Shown: in pieces, positions 54,637 through 61,666 of the stretch
Numbering within the stretch: the first letter of the stretch is position 1
Layout: each line of letters begins with the position of its first letter
Assembly: GCF_031954365.1 (NCBI RefSeq)
Contig: NZ_JAUSVZ010000003.1
DNA from: Brevibacillus aydinogluensis
GTDB lineage: Bacteria > Bacillota > Bacilli > Brevibacillales > Brevibacillaceae
Strand: one strand, 5' to 3'
Length of the DNA stretch: 64,000 nucleotides
Position numbers and translations under genes: made by a program
Notes under the pieces: generated by a model
What the model saw: the letters and a program-made list of their open reading frames with translations, nothing else
Told to the model about the DNA's origin: nothing
Databases searched by the model: none

Positions 54637-56193
54637 TCATTGGTCAAGCACGTTGGAGATTTCTTTTTCTTCCCTATCGATCTGGACGAGTTTCCGGCGA
54701 AGCGTTTTCCCTGTGAGGCTTTCCGGTATCTCTGACACAAAAACGTATTCCCTCGGCCGTTTGTAGCTGGCCAGCCGGGGATGCTCCTTGCAAAACTGGT
54801 CCAATTCCTGCGGGGTTACCAGGGCTCGGGGCACGATATAGGCAACGGGGATTTCCCCCCAGCGTTTGTCCTTCACGCCTGCAACGGCCACCTGGGACAC
54901 GTGCGGATGCTCCAGGAGAATCGTTTCAATTTCCTGCGGGTGAATATGCTCACCTCCCGAGATGATCATTTCATCCATCCTTCCGATTACATACAAGTCC
55001 CCCTGTTCATCGATGTAACCAAGGTCGCCCGTGAAGTACCATCCATCCCGAATGGCCCTCCGGGTGGCATCCGGCCGGTTCCAGTATCCTTTAAACGCTT
55101 CCACCGAGTCGGTGTGGACGATGATTTCCCCGATCTCGCCGGGAGACACCGTATCGTCCGGATCGGACCAGCCGTCCTGACTGGGTGCGATGACGCGGAT
55201 CAGTTGATGAATTCCGGGTTTTCCTGCACAGCCCGGCTTTTGGTCAACTTCGCTGCAGGTGGTGAAAGTATAGATTTCAGTGCTGCCGTAATGATTGACG
55301 AAGGTCTGTGGACGAAAGACCTCCTGGCACCGCTGAATCAGTTCCGCGGACATCGACGAACCTGCAAATCCGATGGTCCGCAGCGTGGAGTAGTCATAGC
55401 GGTCCACGTCCGGGTGATACACCATGTCGTGGTACATTTTCGGGATCATGTACAGACTATGAATCCCTTCCTCTTGAATCAGGCGCAGCGCTTCAAGCGC
55501 ATCGAAATCCGGAACGGTGATGTATGTGCCATTGAGAACCAGCATCACCGAAAGCAGGGCGTGAAGCCCCATCGTATGATAGAGTGGCATAGCCCCCAGT
55601 GTTTTTTCAAACATCAGGTAATTGTTTTGCAAAATATGGGCCATCGTGGAGGCGTATTCGTTTTTATGCGTGCGGGGAACACCTTTGGGTCGTCCCGTTG
55701 TTCCGGACGTGTACAGGATGACGGCCAGATCGTTGTCATCGATCGGATGACGTTCATACGAACTTTTTCCCTGCTTCAGCAGTTCATGAAAGGTCAGATC
55801 GGCCCCTTCTGGTTCCAGCCCGATAAACAACGGACGGGTATTGTACCTGTTTTTCAAGACGGAAGTGCGCACGAGGTCCTCAAAAATGATCATTTTGGCT
55901 TCCACGTCGTTGACGCAGTACTGAATATCCTCTGTGGACATTCTCAGATTGATCGGCGTGAAGACCGCCCCGATTTTTTGCAGGGCCCAGAAGGCGATGA
56001 TCGCCTCCACGCGGTTTTTCATCAGCACGATCACTCGATCCCGCTTGCCCACCCCGAGCTTTTGCAGGGAAGCAGCCAGTACGCAACTCTCGTGGTGCAG
56101 TTGTCCATACGTATACCGTTTCTGACCTTGGACGACGGCAATGTGGTTGGGATAGCGATTTGCCGAAAGTTCAAAGAGAGACCCCAGATTCAT
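54637..56193 (-). CDS. AMP-forming acyl/aryl-CoA ligase 2
   Basis: This 518-aa ANL enzyme is a paralogue of the ligase at 45941-47503; the P-loop LYTSGTTGRPKGVPRTH is identical, as are many flanking residues (GAMPLYHTMG, VNHYGSTEIYTF, WYFTGDLGYIDEQGDLY). The catalytic Lys is in ESLTGKTLRRKL. The start at 56193 follows GGAGGAGG. It lies in a different transcript from the hydroxylase, behind the gamma-carbonic-anhydrase-like gene, with the response regulator after it. Confidence 0.9.
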   Translation of the reverse strand: MNLGSLFELSANRYPNHIAVVQGQKRYTYGQLHHESCVLAASLQKLGVGKRDRVIVLMKNRVEAIIAFWALQKIGAVFTPINLRMSTEDIQYCVNDVEAKMIIFEDLVRTSVLKNRYNTRPLFIGLEPEGADLTFHELLKQGKSSYERHPIDDNDLAVILYTSGTTGRPKGVPRTHKNEYASTMAHILQNNYLMFEKTLGAMPLYHTMGLHALLSVMLVLNGTYITVPDFDALEALRLIQEEGIHSLYMIPKMYHDMVYHPDVDRYDYSTLRTIGFAGSSMSAELIQRCQEVFRPQTFVNHYGSTEIYTFTTCSEVDQKPGCAGKPGIHQLIRVIAPSQDGWSDPDDTVSPGEIGEIIVHTDSVEAFKGYWNRPDATRRAIRDGWYFTGDLGYIDEQGDLYVIGRMDEMIISGGEHIHPQEIETILLEHPHVSQVAVAGVKDKRWGEIPVAYIVPRALVTPQELDQFCKEHPRLASYKRPREYVFVSEIPESLTGKTLRRKLVQIDREEKEISNVLDQ

Positions 56194-56219
56194 GTCATCA
56201 GTTCCTCCTCCTGATGTGA

Positions 56220-56744
56220 TCATTCTTCATATCGGTGCAGGTCGCTGCGGTACTGGATGCCTCTGTCCTTGTATATCTGCGCGGAGATGACAATTTTTTC
56301 GATCTCTTCCGGTGCGAGGTCACGGATGACTTTGCCCGGACTGCCGAAAATCAGGACGCCGGACGGATAGGTTTTGCCGGCGGGAATCACGGTTCCACTG
56401 CCGATAAACGTATTTTCTCCGATGACCGCGCCGTCCATGATGATGCTACCCATTCCGACAATCACCCGGTCGGCGATCGTACAGCCGTGAACAATCGCGG
56501 CATGACCGATCGTCACTTCGCTGCCGATGACGGTCGGATACCGGGAGTCGACGTGGATCACCGTTCCGTCCTGCACATTGCTGCCTCGTCCAATCCGGAT
56601 TCCCTGCGTATCCCCGCGCAGCACGGCATTGAACCAGATGCTGGCATACTCGTCGATCGCAACGTCGCCGATGATGTTCGCCCCGGGGGCAATATATGCC
56701 GTTGGAGAAACGGTTGGTTTTTTGTCGGCAAGGATGTACTTCAT
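56220..56744 (-). CDS. gamma-carbonic anhydrase-like left-handed beta-helix protein (PaaY/YrdA type)
   Basis: The start at 56744 follows AGGAGGGG and gives 174 aa made of hexapeptide repeats. The three zinc-ligand histidines of gamma carbonic anhydrases are at VIHVDSRYP and IGHAAIVHGC. Relatives such as PaaY and CaiE occur in CoA-dependent catabolic clusters, where PaaY acts as a thioesterase; carbonic anhydrase activity is also possible. It heads the operon with CoA ligase 2. Confidence 0.85.
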   Translation of the reverse strand: MKYILADKKPTVSPTAYIAPGANIIGDVAIDEYASIWFNAVLRGDTQGIRIGRGSNVQDGTVIHVDSRYPTVIGSEVTIGHAAIVHGCTIADRVIVGMGSIIMDGAVIGENTFIGSGTVIPAGKTYPSGVLIFGSPGKVIRDLAPEEIEKIVISAQIYKDRGIQYRSDLHRYEE

Positions 56745-56798
56745 CGCTTTTCCCCTCCTGATCCATGAACACGCATGCCTTTTCTCTAAAAGTAATGG

Positions 56799-56813
56799 AA
56801 TTTTCAAAATATT
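56799..56813 (-). promoter_or_regulatory. CodY-box-like site upstream of the gamma-CA/CoA-ligase operon
   Basis: The plus strand reads AATTTTCAAAATATT, two mismatches from AATTTTCWGAAAATT. It is 55 bases upstream of the start at 56744. A -10-like TAATAT overlaps it on the minus strand. A small hairpin AGCCG-ATG-CGGCT directly upstream could act as a second weak terminator. Confidence 0.5.
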
Positions 56814-56860
56814 AAAAGCCGCATCGGCTAGAAGAGCAAATTTTTAAAAAGATAAAGTAA

Positions 56861-56892
56861 AAATGTGAAAACCCTACCGATGCCGGCAGGGT
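56861..56892 (-). terminator. Rho-independent terminator after the RpiR gene
   Basis: On the minus strand ACCCTGCCG and CGGTAGGGT form a nine-pair stem with a four-base loop (GCAT), followed by TTTCACATTTTT. It lies 37 bases after the RpiR stop. Confidence 0.85.
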
Positions 56893-56929
56893 GTTTTGCA
56901 CGTGCAGTTTGATAGGGTCACGCACATGT

Positions 56930-57796
56930 CTATTTCCTGGGTTCCACGTAACTGTCAAAGTGCCTCCAAACCTCTTCCAATTCCAGCAGGACATCCTTGG
57001 CCTGTTCGGCAGACGCCTGGGTCATCGCTCGCAGCAGGGCAGTGACGACCGAAAGCGGCGCTACCAGGGAATCCATGTGTGAAGCAATTCCTGTCGGCGT
57101 ATAGAGCACCTCGTCGGCATGGCGAACCAGCGGCGAAGAGGGATAGTCAGTAATGGCTGCGACATGAACCCCTTTTTTCTTCCCGTAGGCCAGACAGTCG
57201 ACCGTAAAACGGGAGTATCGCGCAAAGCCGATGCCCACAATCACATCGTCTGCGCCAAAGCGTTGCAGCTGATCAACCGTGCGCGGCTCTCCGGTAAGCA
57301 AGACGGTCTCCTTGCTCAGAAAACGCAGGTAAAACTCGAAGAAAAGCCCGATGGACAGCGTGCTTCGCGCACAAACGATTCCGATGCGCGGAGCCGCGAC
57401 GAGACGTTTGACGATCCTTCCAAACGCCTCCAAATCGATTCGTTCCATCATCAGCGTCAGGTTTTGCACATCCTCTTCGAAATACTGCAGGACTGTTCGC
57501 TGCTCGGCGCTTTCCACCACGCGCGAGAGCTGGAAGCGCTCGCCGGTGGTCAACTTTGATCGGACCAGTTCCTGCAGTTCCCGCGAGAGGGCCGGATAGC
57601 CCGAACAGCCGATAAACGAGGCAAAGCGGGTAACGGTCGATTCGCTGACACCGGCCTTGCGGGACATTTCGGCGACGTTGTAAAAGGCGGCCGATTCAGG
57701 GTCCCGCAGTATTACGTCGGCAATCCGCTGCTGTGAGGGACTCATCTGTGCGTACAACTGTGACACCTTCTGGAGAATGGAAGGTCCGTATTCCAT
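56930..57796 (-). CDS. RpiR-family transcriptional regulator
   Basis: The start at 57796 (MEYGPSILQK) follows GAGGTGA and gives 288 aa. The N-terminal helix-turn-helix has YNVAEMSRKAGVSESTVTRF (about 43-62), and the C-terminal SIS domain (about 125-260) binds a sugar-phosphate-like or acid effector (IGIVCARSTLSIGLFFEF). It is 87 bases downstream of the aminotransferase gene and probably co-transcribed. The paired palindromes in front of that gene are likely targets. Confidence 0.9.
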   Translation of the reverse strand: MEYGPSILQKVSQLYAQMSPSQQRIADVILRDPESAAFYNVAEMSRKAGVSESTVTRFASFIGCSGYPALSRELQELVRSKLTTGERFQLSRVVESAEQRTVLQYFEEDVQNLTLMMERIDLEAFGRIVKRLVAAPRIGIVCARSTLSIGLFFEFYLRFLSKETVLLTGEPRTVDQLQRFGADDVIVGIGFARYSRFTVDCLAYGKKKGVHVAAITDYPSSPLVRHADEVLYTPTGIASHMDSLVAPLSVVTALLRAMTQASAEQAKDVLLELEEVWRHFDSYVEPRK

Positions 57797-57883
57797 CGTG
57801 ATCACCTCAATACGTTGTCCCGTACATCCAATACCGTTAAGTATACGAAAGGATAGAAGCGGCGACAACGCAGCGGAATACGA

Positions 57884-59242
57884 CTATGCGGTCACATGTT
57901 GGCCCAGCGCGGCAAAACTTTTTTCAAACGCGTCCAGCGTCGCCTGAATCTCCGCCGGGCCGTGCGCGTCTGAGAGCGAAAAGCGATTGAGCGGTTTTGA
58001 ATAGACACCGTGATCCATCAGCAGATAGTCGAGCGCAAGGCGAAGCTCGTGGCGGTTCGCCCCCAGATCGCGATAATTCCGTACTTCAGCCTCCGTAGTC
58101 AGGACGTTGAAAATGGTCCCGACGCCCATTGTTTTTACGGGGACGCCATACCGCCGGGCAAGCTCGTGAATTCCGTCGCGCAGCTGATGTGTGCGCTGCA
58201 CCAGCGATGCAAAACGGCCAGGCTCCTGCAAATACCGAATCGTAGCCAGGCCTGCCGCAAGGGAGATGGGATTTCCGTTGAAGGTGCCGCTGTGAAAGAC
58301 GACTTCCTGACGATTGCGGGAGCGCAGAGGCGAACACATCTCGAGAAGGCGGCGTTTTCCCCCGACGACGCCGATCGGGAACCCTCCTCCCACCACTTTC
58401 CCCAATGCGCTTAAATCGGGCGTTACGCCATAGTAATCCTGGGCGCCCCCCAAGGAAACGCGAAATCCCGTCTTGACTTCATCAAAAATGAGGATAATTC
58501 CGAGGTTGTCAGTCAGCTGCCGCAGATTTTTCATAAACTGGCGGTCGGCCGGGATATATCCGGATTGCATCGGTTCCACGATGACAGCGGCGAGCTGATC
58601 CTTTTTCTCTGTCATAATTTTTTCGCAAGCATCCCAATCGTTGAACGGAAGCACGACGGTATGCTGCAGATAGTAATCCGGTGTCCCCAGGGATTCCGGA
58701 ACGGACGCCGGCGATGTTTGATCCCCGAAGCGGTCAAAGGTCGGATTTACGCTGACCAGCACATGATCGTGCGCCCCGTGATAATGGCCCTCAAATTTGG
58801 CGATATGCGTTTTCCCCGTGTAAGCCATTGCCAGACGCAGAGCAAACAGCGTCGCTTCCAAACCGGAATTGGTAAACCGCACTTCCTCAAAGCTGGGATA
58901 CAGACCGGCCAGTTCTTGTGCCATTTCCAGCTCCAGCGGATGAGTTGCGCCAAAACTGCTGGTCCCCTGCTGTTCCCATACTTGTTGAATCGCCTTCTGT
59001 ACAACCGGATGACCATGCCCCAAAAGCAAAGCGCCATAAGACAGCAAGTAGTCGACGTACGCATGGCCGTCCAGGTCATACAGCCAGGCATCACGCGCCT
59101 GCGCAAAGGTAATGGGAAAGGGTTGATAGTATCGCAGATTGCCGTTCACTCCACCGGCAATCAACATTTGTGCCTGCTCAAAAAACGCCGCTGATTTCGG
59201 ACGTTTTTCACGGTAGTGCTGCTGAAAGGAAGAAAGATTCAT
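57884..59242 (-). CDS. class-III PLP-dependent aminotransferase (glutamate-1-semialdehyde aminomutase-like)
   Basis: The start at 59242 follows GGGGGGAG and gives 452 aa. Features include GVNGNLRYYQPFPITFAQA at the N-terminus, GQ/GHGHPVV, EATLFALRLAMAYTGK, the PLP Asp in LIIFDEVKTGF and the PLP Lys in SALGKVVGGGFPIG. It resembles HemL but is not near heme genes, and is paired with an RpiR regulator, so a catabolic amino acid or amino sugar substrate is likely. The specific substrate is not evident. Confidence 0.85.
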   Translation of the reverse strand: MNLSSFQQHYREKRPKSAAFFEQAQMLIAGGVNGNLRYYQPFPITFAQARDAWLYDLDGHAYVDYLLSYGALLLGHGHPVVQKAIQQVWEQQGTSSFGATHPLELEMAQELAGLYPSFEEVRFTNSGLEATLFALRLAMAYTGKTHIAKFEGHYHGAHDHVLVSVNPTFDRFGDQTSPASVPESLGTPDYYLQHTVVLPFNDWDACEKIMTEKKDQLAAVIVEPMQSGYIPADRQFMKNLRQLTDNLGIILIFDEVKTGFRVSLGGAQDYYGVTPDLSALGKVVGGGFPIGVVGGKRRLLEMCSPLRSRNRQEVVFHSGTFNGNPISLAAGLATIRYLQEPGRFASLVQRTHQLRDGIHELARRYGVPVKTMGVGTIFNVLTTEAEVRNYRDLGANRHELRLALDYLLMDHGVYSKPLNRFSLSDAHGPAEIQATLDAFEKSFAALGQHVTA

Positions 59243-59265
59243 GGTGACTCCCCCCACGTCGTTTA

Positions 59266-59312
59266 TGAAATAATTATTGCACCACATTTTAGTTATTGCA
59301 ATATTAATTTCA
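59266..59312 (-). promoter_or_regulatory. paired operator-like palindromes over the aminotransferase promoter
   Basis: Two 16-bp near-palindromes, TGAAATAATTATTGCA (59266-59281) and TGCAATATTAATTTCA (59297-59312), are 15 bases apart, 31 bases centre to centre. A candidate promoter on the minus strand (TTGCAA at 59301-59296, 17-base spacer, AATAAT at 59278-59273) lies under them, so binding would repress. The neighbouring RpiR regulator is the likely ligand-responsive binder. Confidence 0.6.
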
Positions 59313-59404
59313 TAACAGCACGATCATGAAATCGGGACACAGCAGCGCAGTTACGTGATATGCCTACTTCCACCTGCTTGTTTCCCGAACAGGCGGCTGC
59401 CGCC

Positions 59405-59433
59405 TTTACAACGTAACATTGTTATGTTACACT
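59405..59433 (+). promoter_or_regulatory. promoter of yhbD operon with an 18-bp palindrome in the spacer
   Basis: TTTACA (59405-59410) and TACACT (59428-59433) are separated by 17 bases. The spacer holds GTAACAT-TGTT-ATGTTAC (59413-59430), a perfect inverted repeat with a four-base centre. Such a location is typical for MerR-like regulators or repressors. The first gene product, YhbD, has a MerR-like N-terminus and may bind it. Confidence 0.65.
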
Positions 59434-59457
59434 AATTGTGCGAAAGGGGGGCCCGTT

Positions 59458-60081
59458 GTGGAACAGGATCTCATCTCCAAGAAGGAACTGCTGGAACTGA
59501 CAGGCATCTCATACGGCCAACTGTACCGCTGGAAGCGAAAAAAGCTCATTCCCGAAGAGTGGTTCATCCGCAAATCCACCTTCACCGGTCAGGAGACGTT
59601 TTTTCCCCGCGAAATGATCCTCGCTCGCATTGACAAGATCAAAAACATGAAGGATGACTTGTCGCTCGACGAACTGGCCGATATGTTCTCGCCCGCACCT
59701 GCGGACATATCCTTGAGCAAACAGGACTTACTGAAACGTAACATTGTTTCAAAAGTGGCACTGGACTTGTTTACGGAACAGTTCGGGGATGCACCGGTGT
59801 TTCCGTTCGATCACATCCTGGCTGTCTTCATCCTGGAAAAGCTGCTCCAGCAGGGCGTCATCAGCCTCGACGAAGGCAAAAACCTGCTCGGCACGCTGCT
59901 CCGACACTACGGCAAATTCGCAGGAAAAAATTGCGAACTGATCTTCGTGCGCAAAATGGGCGTGTCCGCTTTTCTGCTCGTCTCAAGCCCGAGCGACGTC
60001 TACTTCGAGCAGAGCGTCAACATCGTGGAACGGCTCAATATCGCCGACGTTATTGAAACACTGAAATTGAAACTATCGTAA
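59458..60081 (+). CDS. yhbD: YhbD-family protein (DUF4004), MerR-like DNA-binding N-terminus
   Basis: GTG at 59458 follows AAAGGGGGG and gives 207 aa. Residues 3-80 look like a MerR-type winged helix (LISKKELLELTGISYGQLYR, then IPEEWFIRKSTFTGQ and LSLDELADMFSP). The C-terminal ~110 residues are an alpha/beta domain without known motif. In Bacillus subtilis yhbD precedes the bactofilin genes yhbE-yhbF, as here. It likely autoregulates this operon through the palindrome upstream. Confidence 0.88.
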   Translation: MEQDLISKKELLELTGISYGQLYRWKRKKLIPEEWFIRKSTFTGQETFFPREMILARIDKIKNMKDDLSLDELADMFSPAPADISLSKQDLLKRNIVSKVALDLFTEQFGDAPVFPFDHILAVFILEKLLQQGVISLDEGKNLLGTLLRHYGKFAGKNCELIFVRKMGVSAFLLVSSPSDVYFEQSVNIVERLNIADVIETLKLKLS

Positions 60082-60095
60082 GGGAGGAATCGCCT

Positions 60096-60776
60096 ATGGA
60101 CAGGGAAAAGCGGCACAACCTGCTGATCAGCGGGATGGGAAGCGCGTCGGGCGGGGTTTTCAACAACGTCAGAATCGACGGAATGAGCAAGGTAAACGGC
60201 GATCTGTCATGCGTCAGGTTTCTCTGCAACGGCAAGGCAGACATTAACGGCAGCGTAACAGCTGACGACAGCATCGAAGTAAACGGGCTGGCCACCATCG
60301 CCGGCTTTCTCAAGGCGGAGCACGTCGTCATAAACGGCAAGGCGACCGTCCGCGGCGACATTGTCGGTGAGCGGGCGGAGCTGAGCGGAATGCCGAACAT
60401 CACCGGAAACTGCGAGGTGGAAACCCTCACCATCAAGGGCGGTATCCGCATCGACGGACTGGTCAACGCGGAAACGATTGATGTCAGGCTGTACGGACAC
60501 AGCCGCATCCGGGAAATGGGCGGCAAAACGATATCGGTTCGCAGAGAGCCAAACGACCTTTCCAGATTTCTGGCGTTTCTCTTTCCCCCGTTTGCGTCCA
60601 AACTGAGCGCAGACAGCATCGAGGGTGATGACATCTATCTGGAATACACGCAAGCCGGCGTGGTTCGCGGAAACAACGTGCGGATCGGTCCGGGCTGCGA
60701 CATCGAACTGGTCGAGTACCGCAACAAATACGAGCAGTCTCCCGAGGCCAAGGTGACCCGTCATCAACAGGTGTAA
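60096..60776 (+). CDS. yhbE: bactofilin YhbE (BacE)
   Basis: This 226-aa protein has the bactofilin core of Gly/Asn/Val-rich repeats (NNVRIDGMSKVNGDLSCVRF, ASGGVF) forming a right-handed beta-helix that polymerises. A repeated C-terminal part has EGDDIYLEYTQAGVVRGNNV, shared with yhbF. In Bacillus subtilis BacE and BacF are needed for proper flagellar hook assembly and motility. It follows yhbD with AAGGGAGGA as ribosome site. Confidence 0.9.
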   Translation: MDREKRHNLLISGMGSASGGVFNNVRIDGMSKVNGDLSCVRFLCNGKADINGSVTADDSIEVNGLATIAGFLKAEHVVINGKATVRGDIVGERAELSGMPNITGNCEVETLTIKGGIRIDGLVNAETIDVRLYGHSRIREMGGKTISVRREPNDLSRFLAFLFPPFASKLSADSIEGDDIYLEYTQAGVVRGNNVRIGPGCDIELVEYRNKYEQSPEAKVTRHQQV

Positions 60777-60834
60777 TCGTCGAAGGAGACCTGAGACATG
60801 TCCGTTGACCACTGGCATCCATGACCGCACGGCC

Positions 60835-60862
60835 CAAGCTGTGTCAAGCAAGCTGTGTCAAG
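60835..60862 (+). repeat. 14-bp perfect tandem repeat before the yhbF ribosome site
   Basis: CAAGCTGTGTCAAG occurs twice head to tail (60835-60848, 60849-60862). The end of the second copy supplies the first bases of the ribosome site AAGGAGGG. It looks like a recent duplication and could change copy number. Confidence 0.9.
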
Positions 60863-60873
60863 GAGGGATACAA

Positions 60874-61608
60874 ATGGAACCAGGCAATATCAGATCAGAC
60901 TTGACCATCACCGGTACAGTGAGCGCGTCCGGCGGGGTCTACCATGACGTAAAAGTGCGCGGAGAAGGCCGAGTGGACGGCGATGTGGACTGCCGCACAT
61001 TTACCTGCATGGGGAGATGCGAGTTTTATGGCAGCTTGAAAGCAGAAACGGCGAAGATCACCGGGGATGCCATCGTTTCACAAAACATGCAGGCGGCAAA
61101 GGCAAAGATCACCGGCAATCTGGACATTCACGGCAATGCCGAACTGCAGGAAGTCCTGCTTCGCGGAGAGTTACGAGTAGACGGCCATATCAGCGGAGAG
61201 GAACTGGAAATCAAAGGGATGCTCAAGGCAAAAGGCGACTGCCAGGCTGAGAGGTTTTTGGCCACCGGCAGCTTTACCGTCGGCGGGCTGTTGAATGCGG
61301 GCAGGGTCGACGTCCGCCTGTACGGTGATTCCACAGCCAAGGAAATCGGCGGCGACCAGATCTGTGTCCGCAGAGGGTTCGGGTCGGGCCTTGGCGCAAT
61401 GTTTCAGTCATTGTTCTCTCCGTCCGCCGGTTCACTTACAGCCGGCACGATCGAGGGCGACGACATCTATCTGGAGTACACGAAGGCCAGCGTCGTGCGC
61501 GGAAACAACGTAACGATCGGCCCCGGCTGCGAGATTGGCCTCGTCGAATACAAGAAAACGTTACAGCAGGACAAAGACGCGAGGGTAGCCGACAGCAGAA
61601 AAGTGTAG
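60874..61608 (+). CDS. yhbF: bactofilin YhbF (BacF)
   Basis: The start at 60874 follows AAGGAGGG and gives 244 aa. Like YhbE it consists of beta-helix repeats (YHDVKVRGEGRVDGDVDCRT, GNLDIHGNAELQEVLLRGEL) and ends with a shared EGDDIYLEYTKASVVRGNNV segment. The two genes arose by duplication. A terminator follows directly. Confidence 0.9.
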   Translation: MEPGNIRSDLTITGTVSASGGVYHDVKVRGEGRVDGDVDCRTFTCMGRCEFYGSLKAETAKITGDAIVSQNMQAAKAKITGNLDIHGNAELQEVLLRGELRVDGHISGEELEIKGMLKAKGDCQAERFLATGSFTVGGLLNAGRVDVRLYGDSTAKEIGGDQICVRRGFGSGLGAMFQSLFSPSAGSLTAGTIEGDDIYLEYTKASVVRGNNVTIGPGCEIGLVEYKKTLQQDKDARVADSRKV

Positions 61609-61621
61609 GGATGCGTCACGA

Positions 61622-61650
61622 ACGGAGCCGGATGACCGGCTCCGTTTTTG
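61622..61650 (+). terminator. Rho-independent terminator of the yhbD-yhbE-yhbF operon
   Basis: ACGGAGCCGG and CCGGCTCCGT form a perfect 10-pair stem with loop ATGA, followed by TTTTG. It lies between the convergent yhbF and FAH-family genes. Confidence 0.93.
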
Positions 61651-61666
61651 TCGGTTGAATCTGGTT

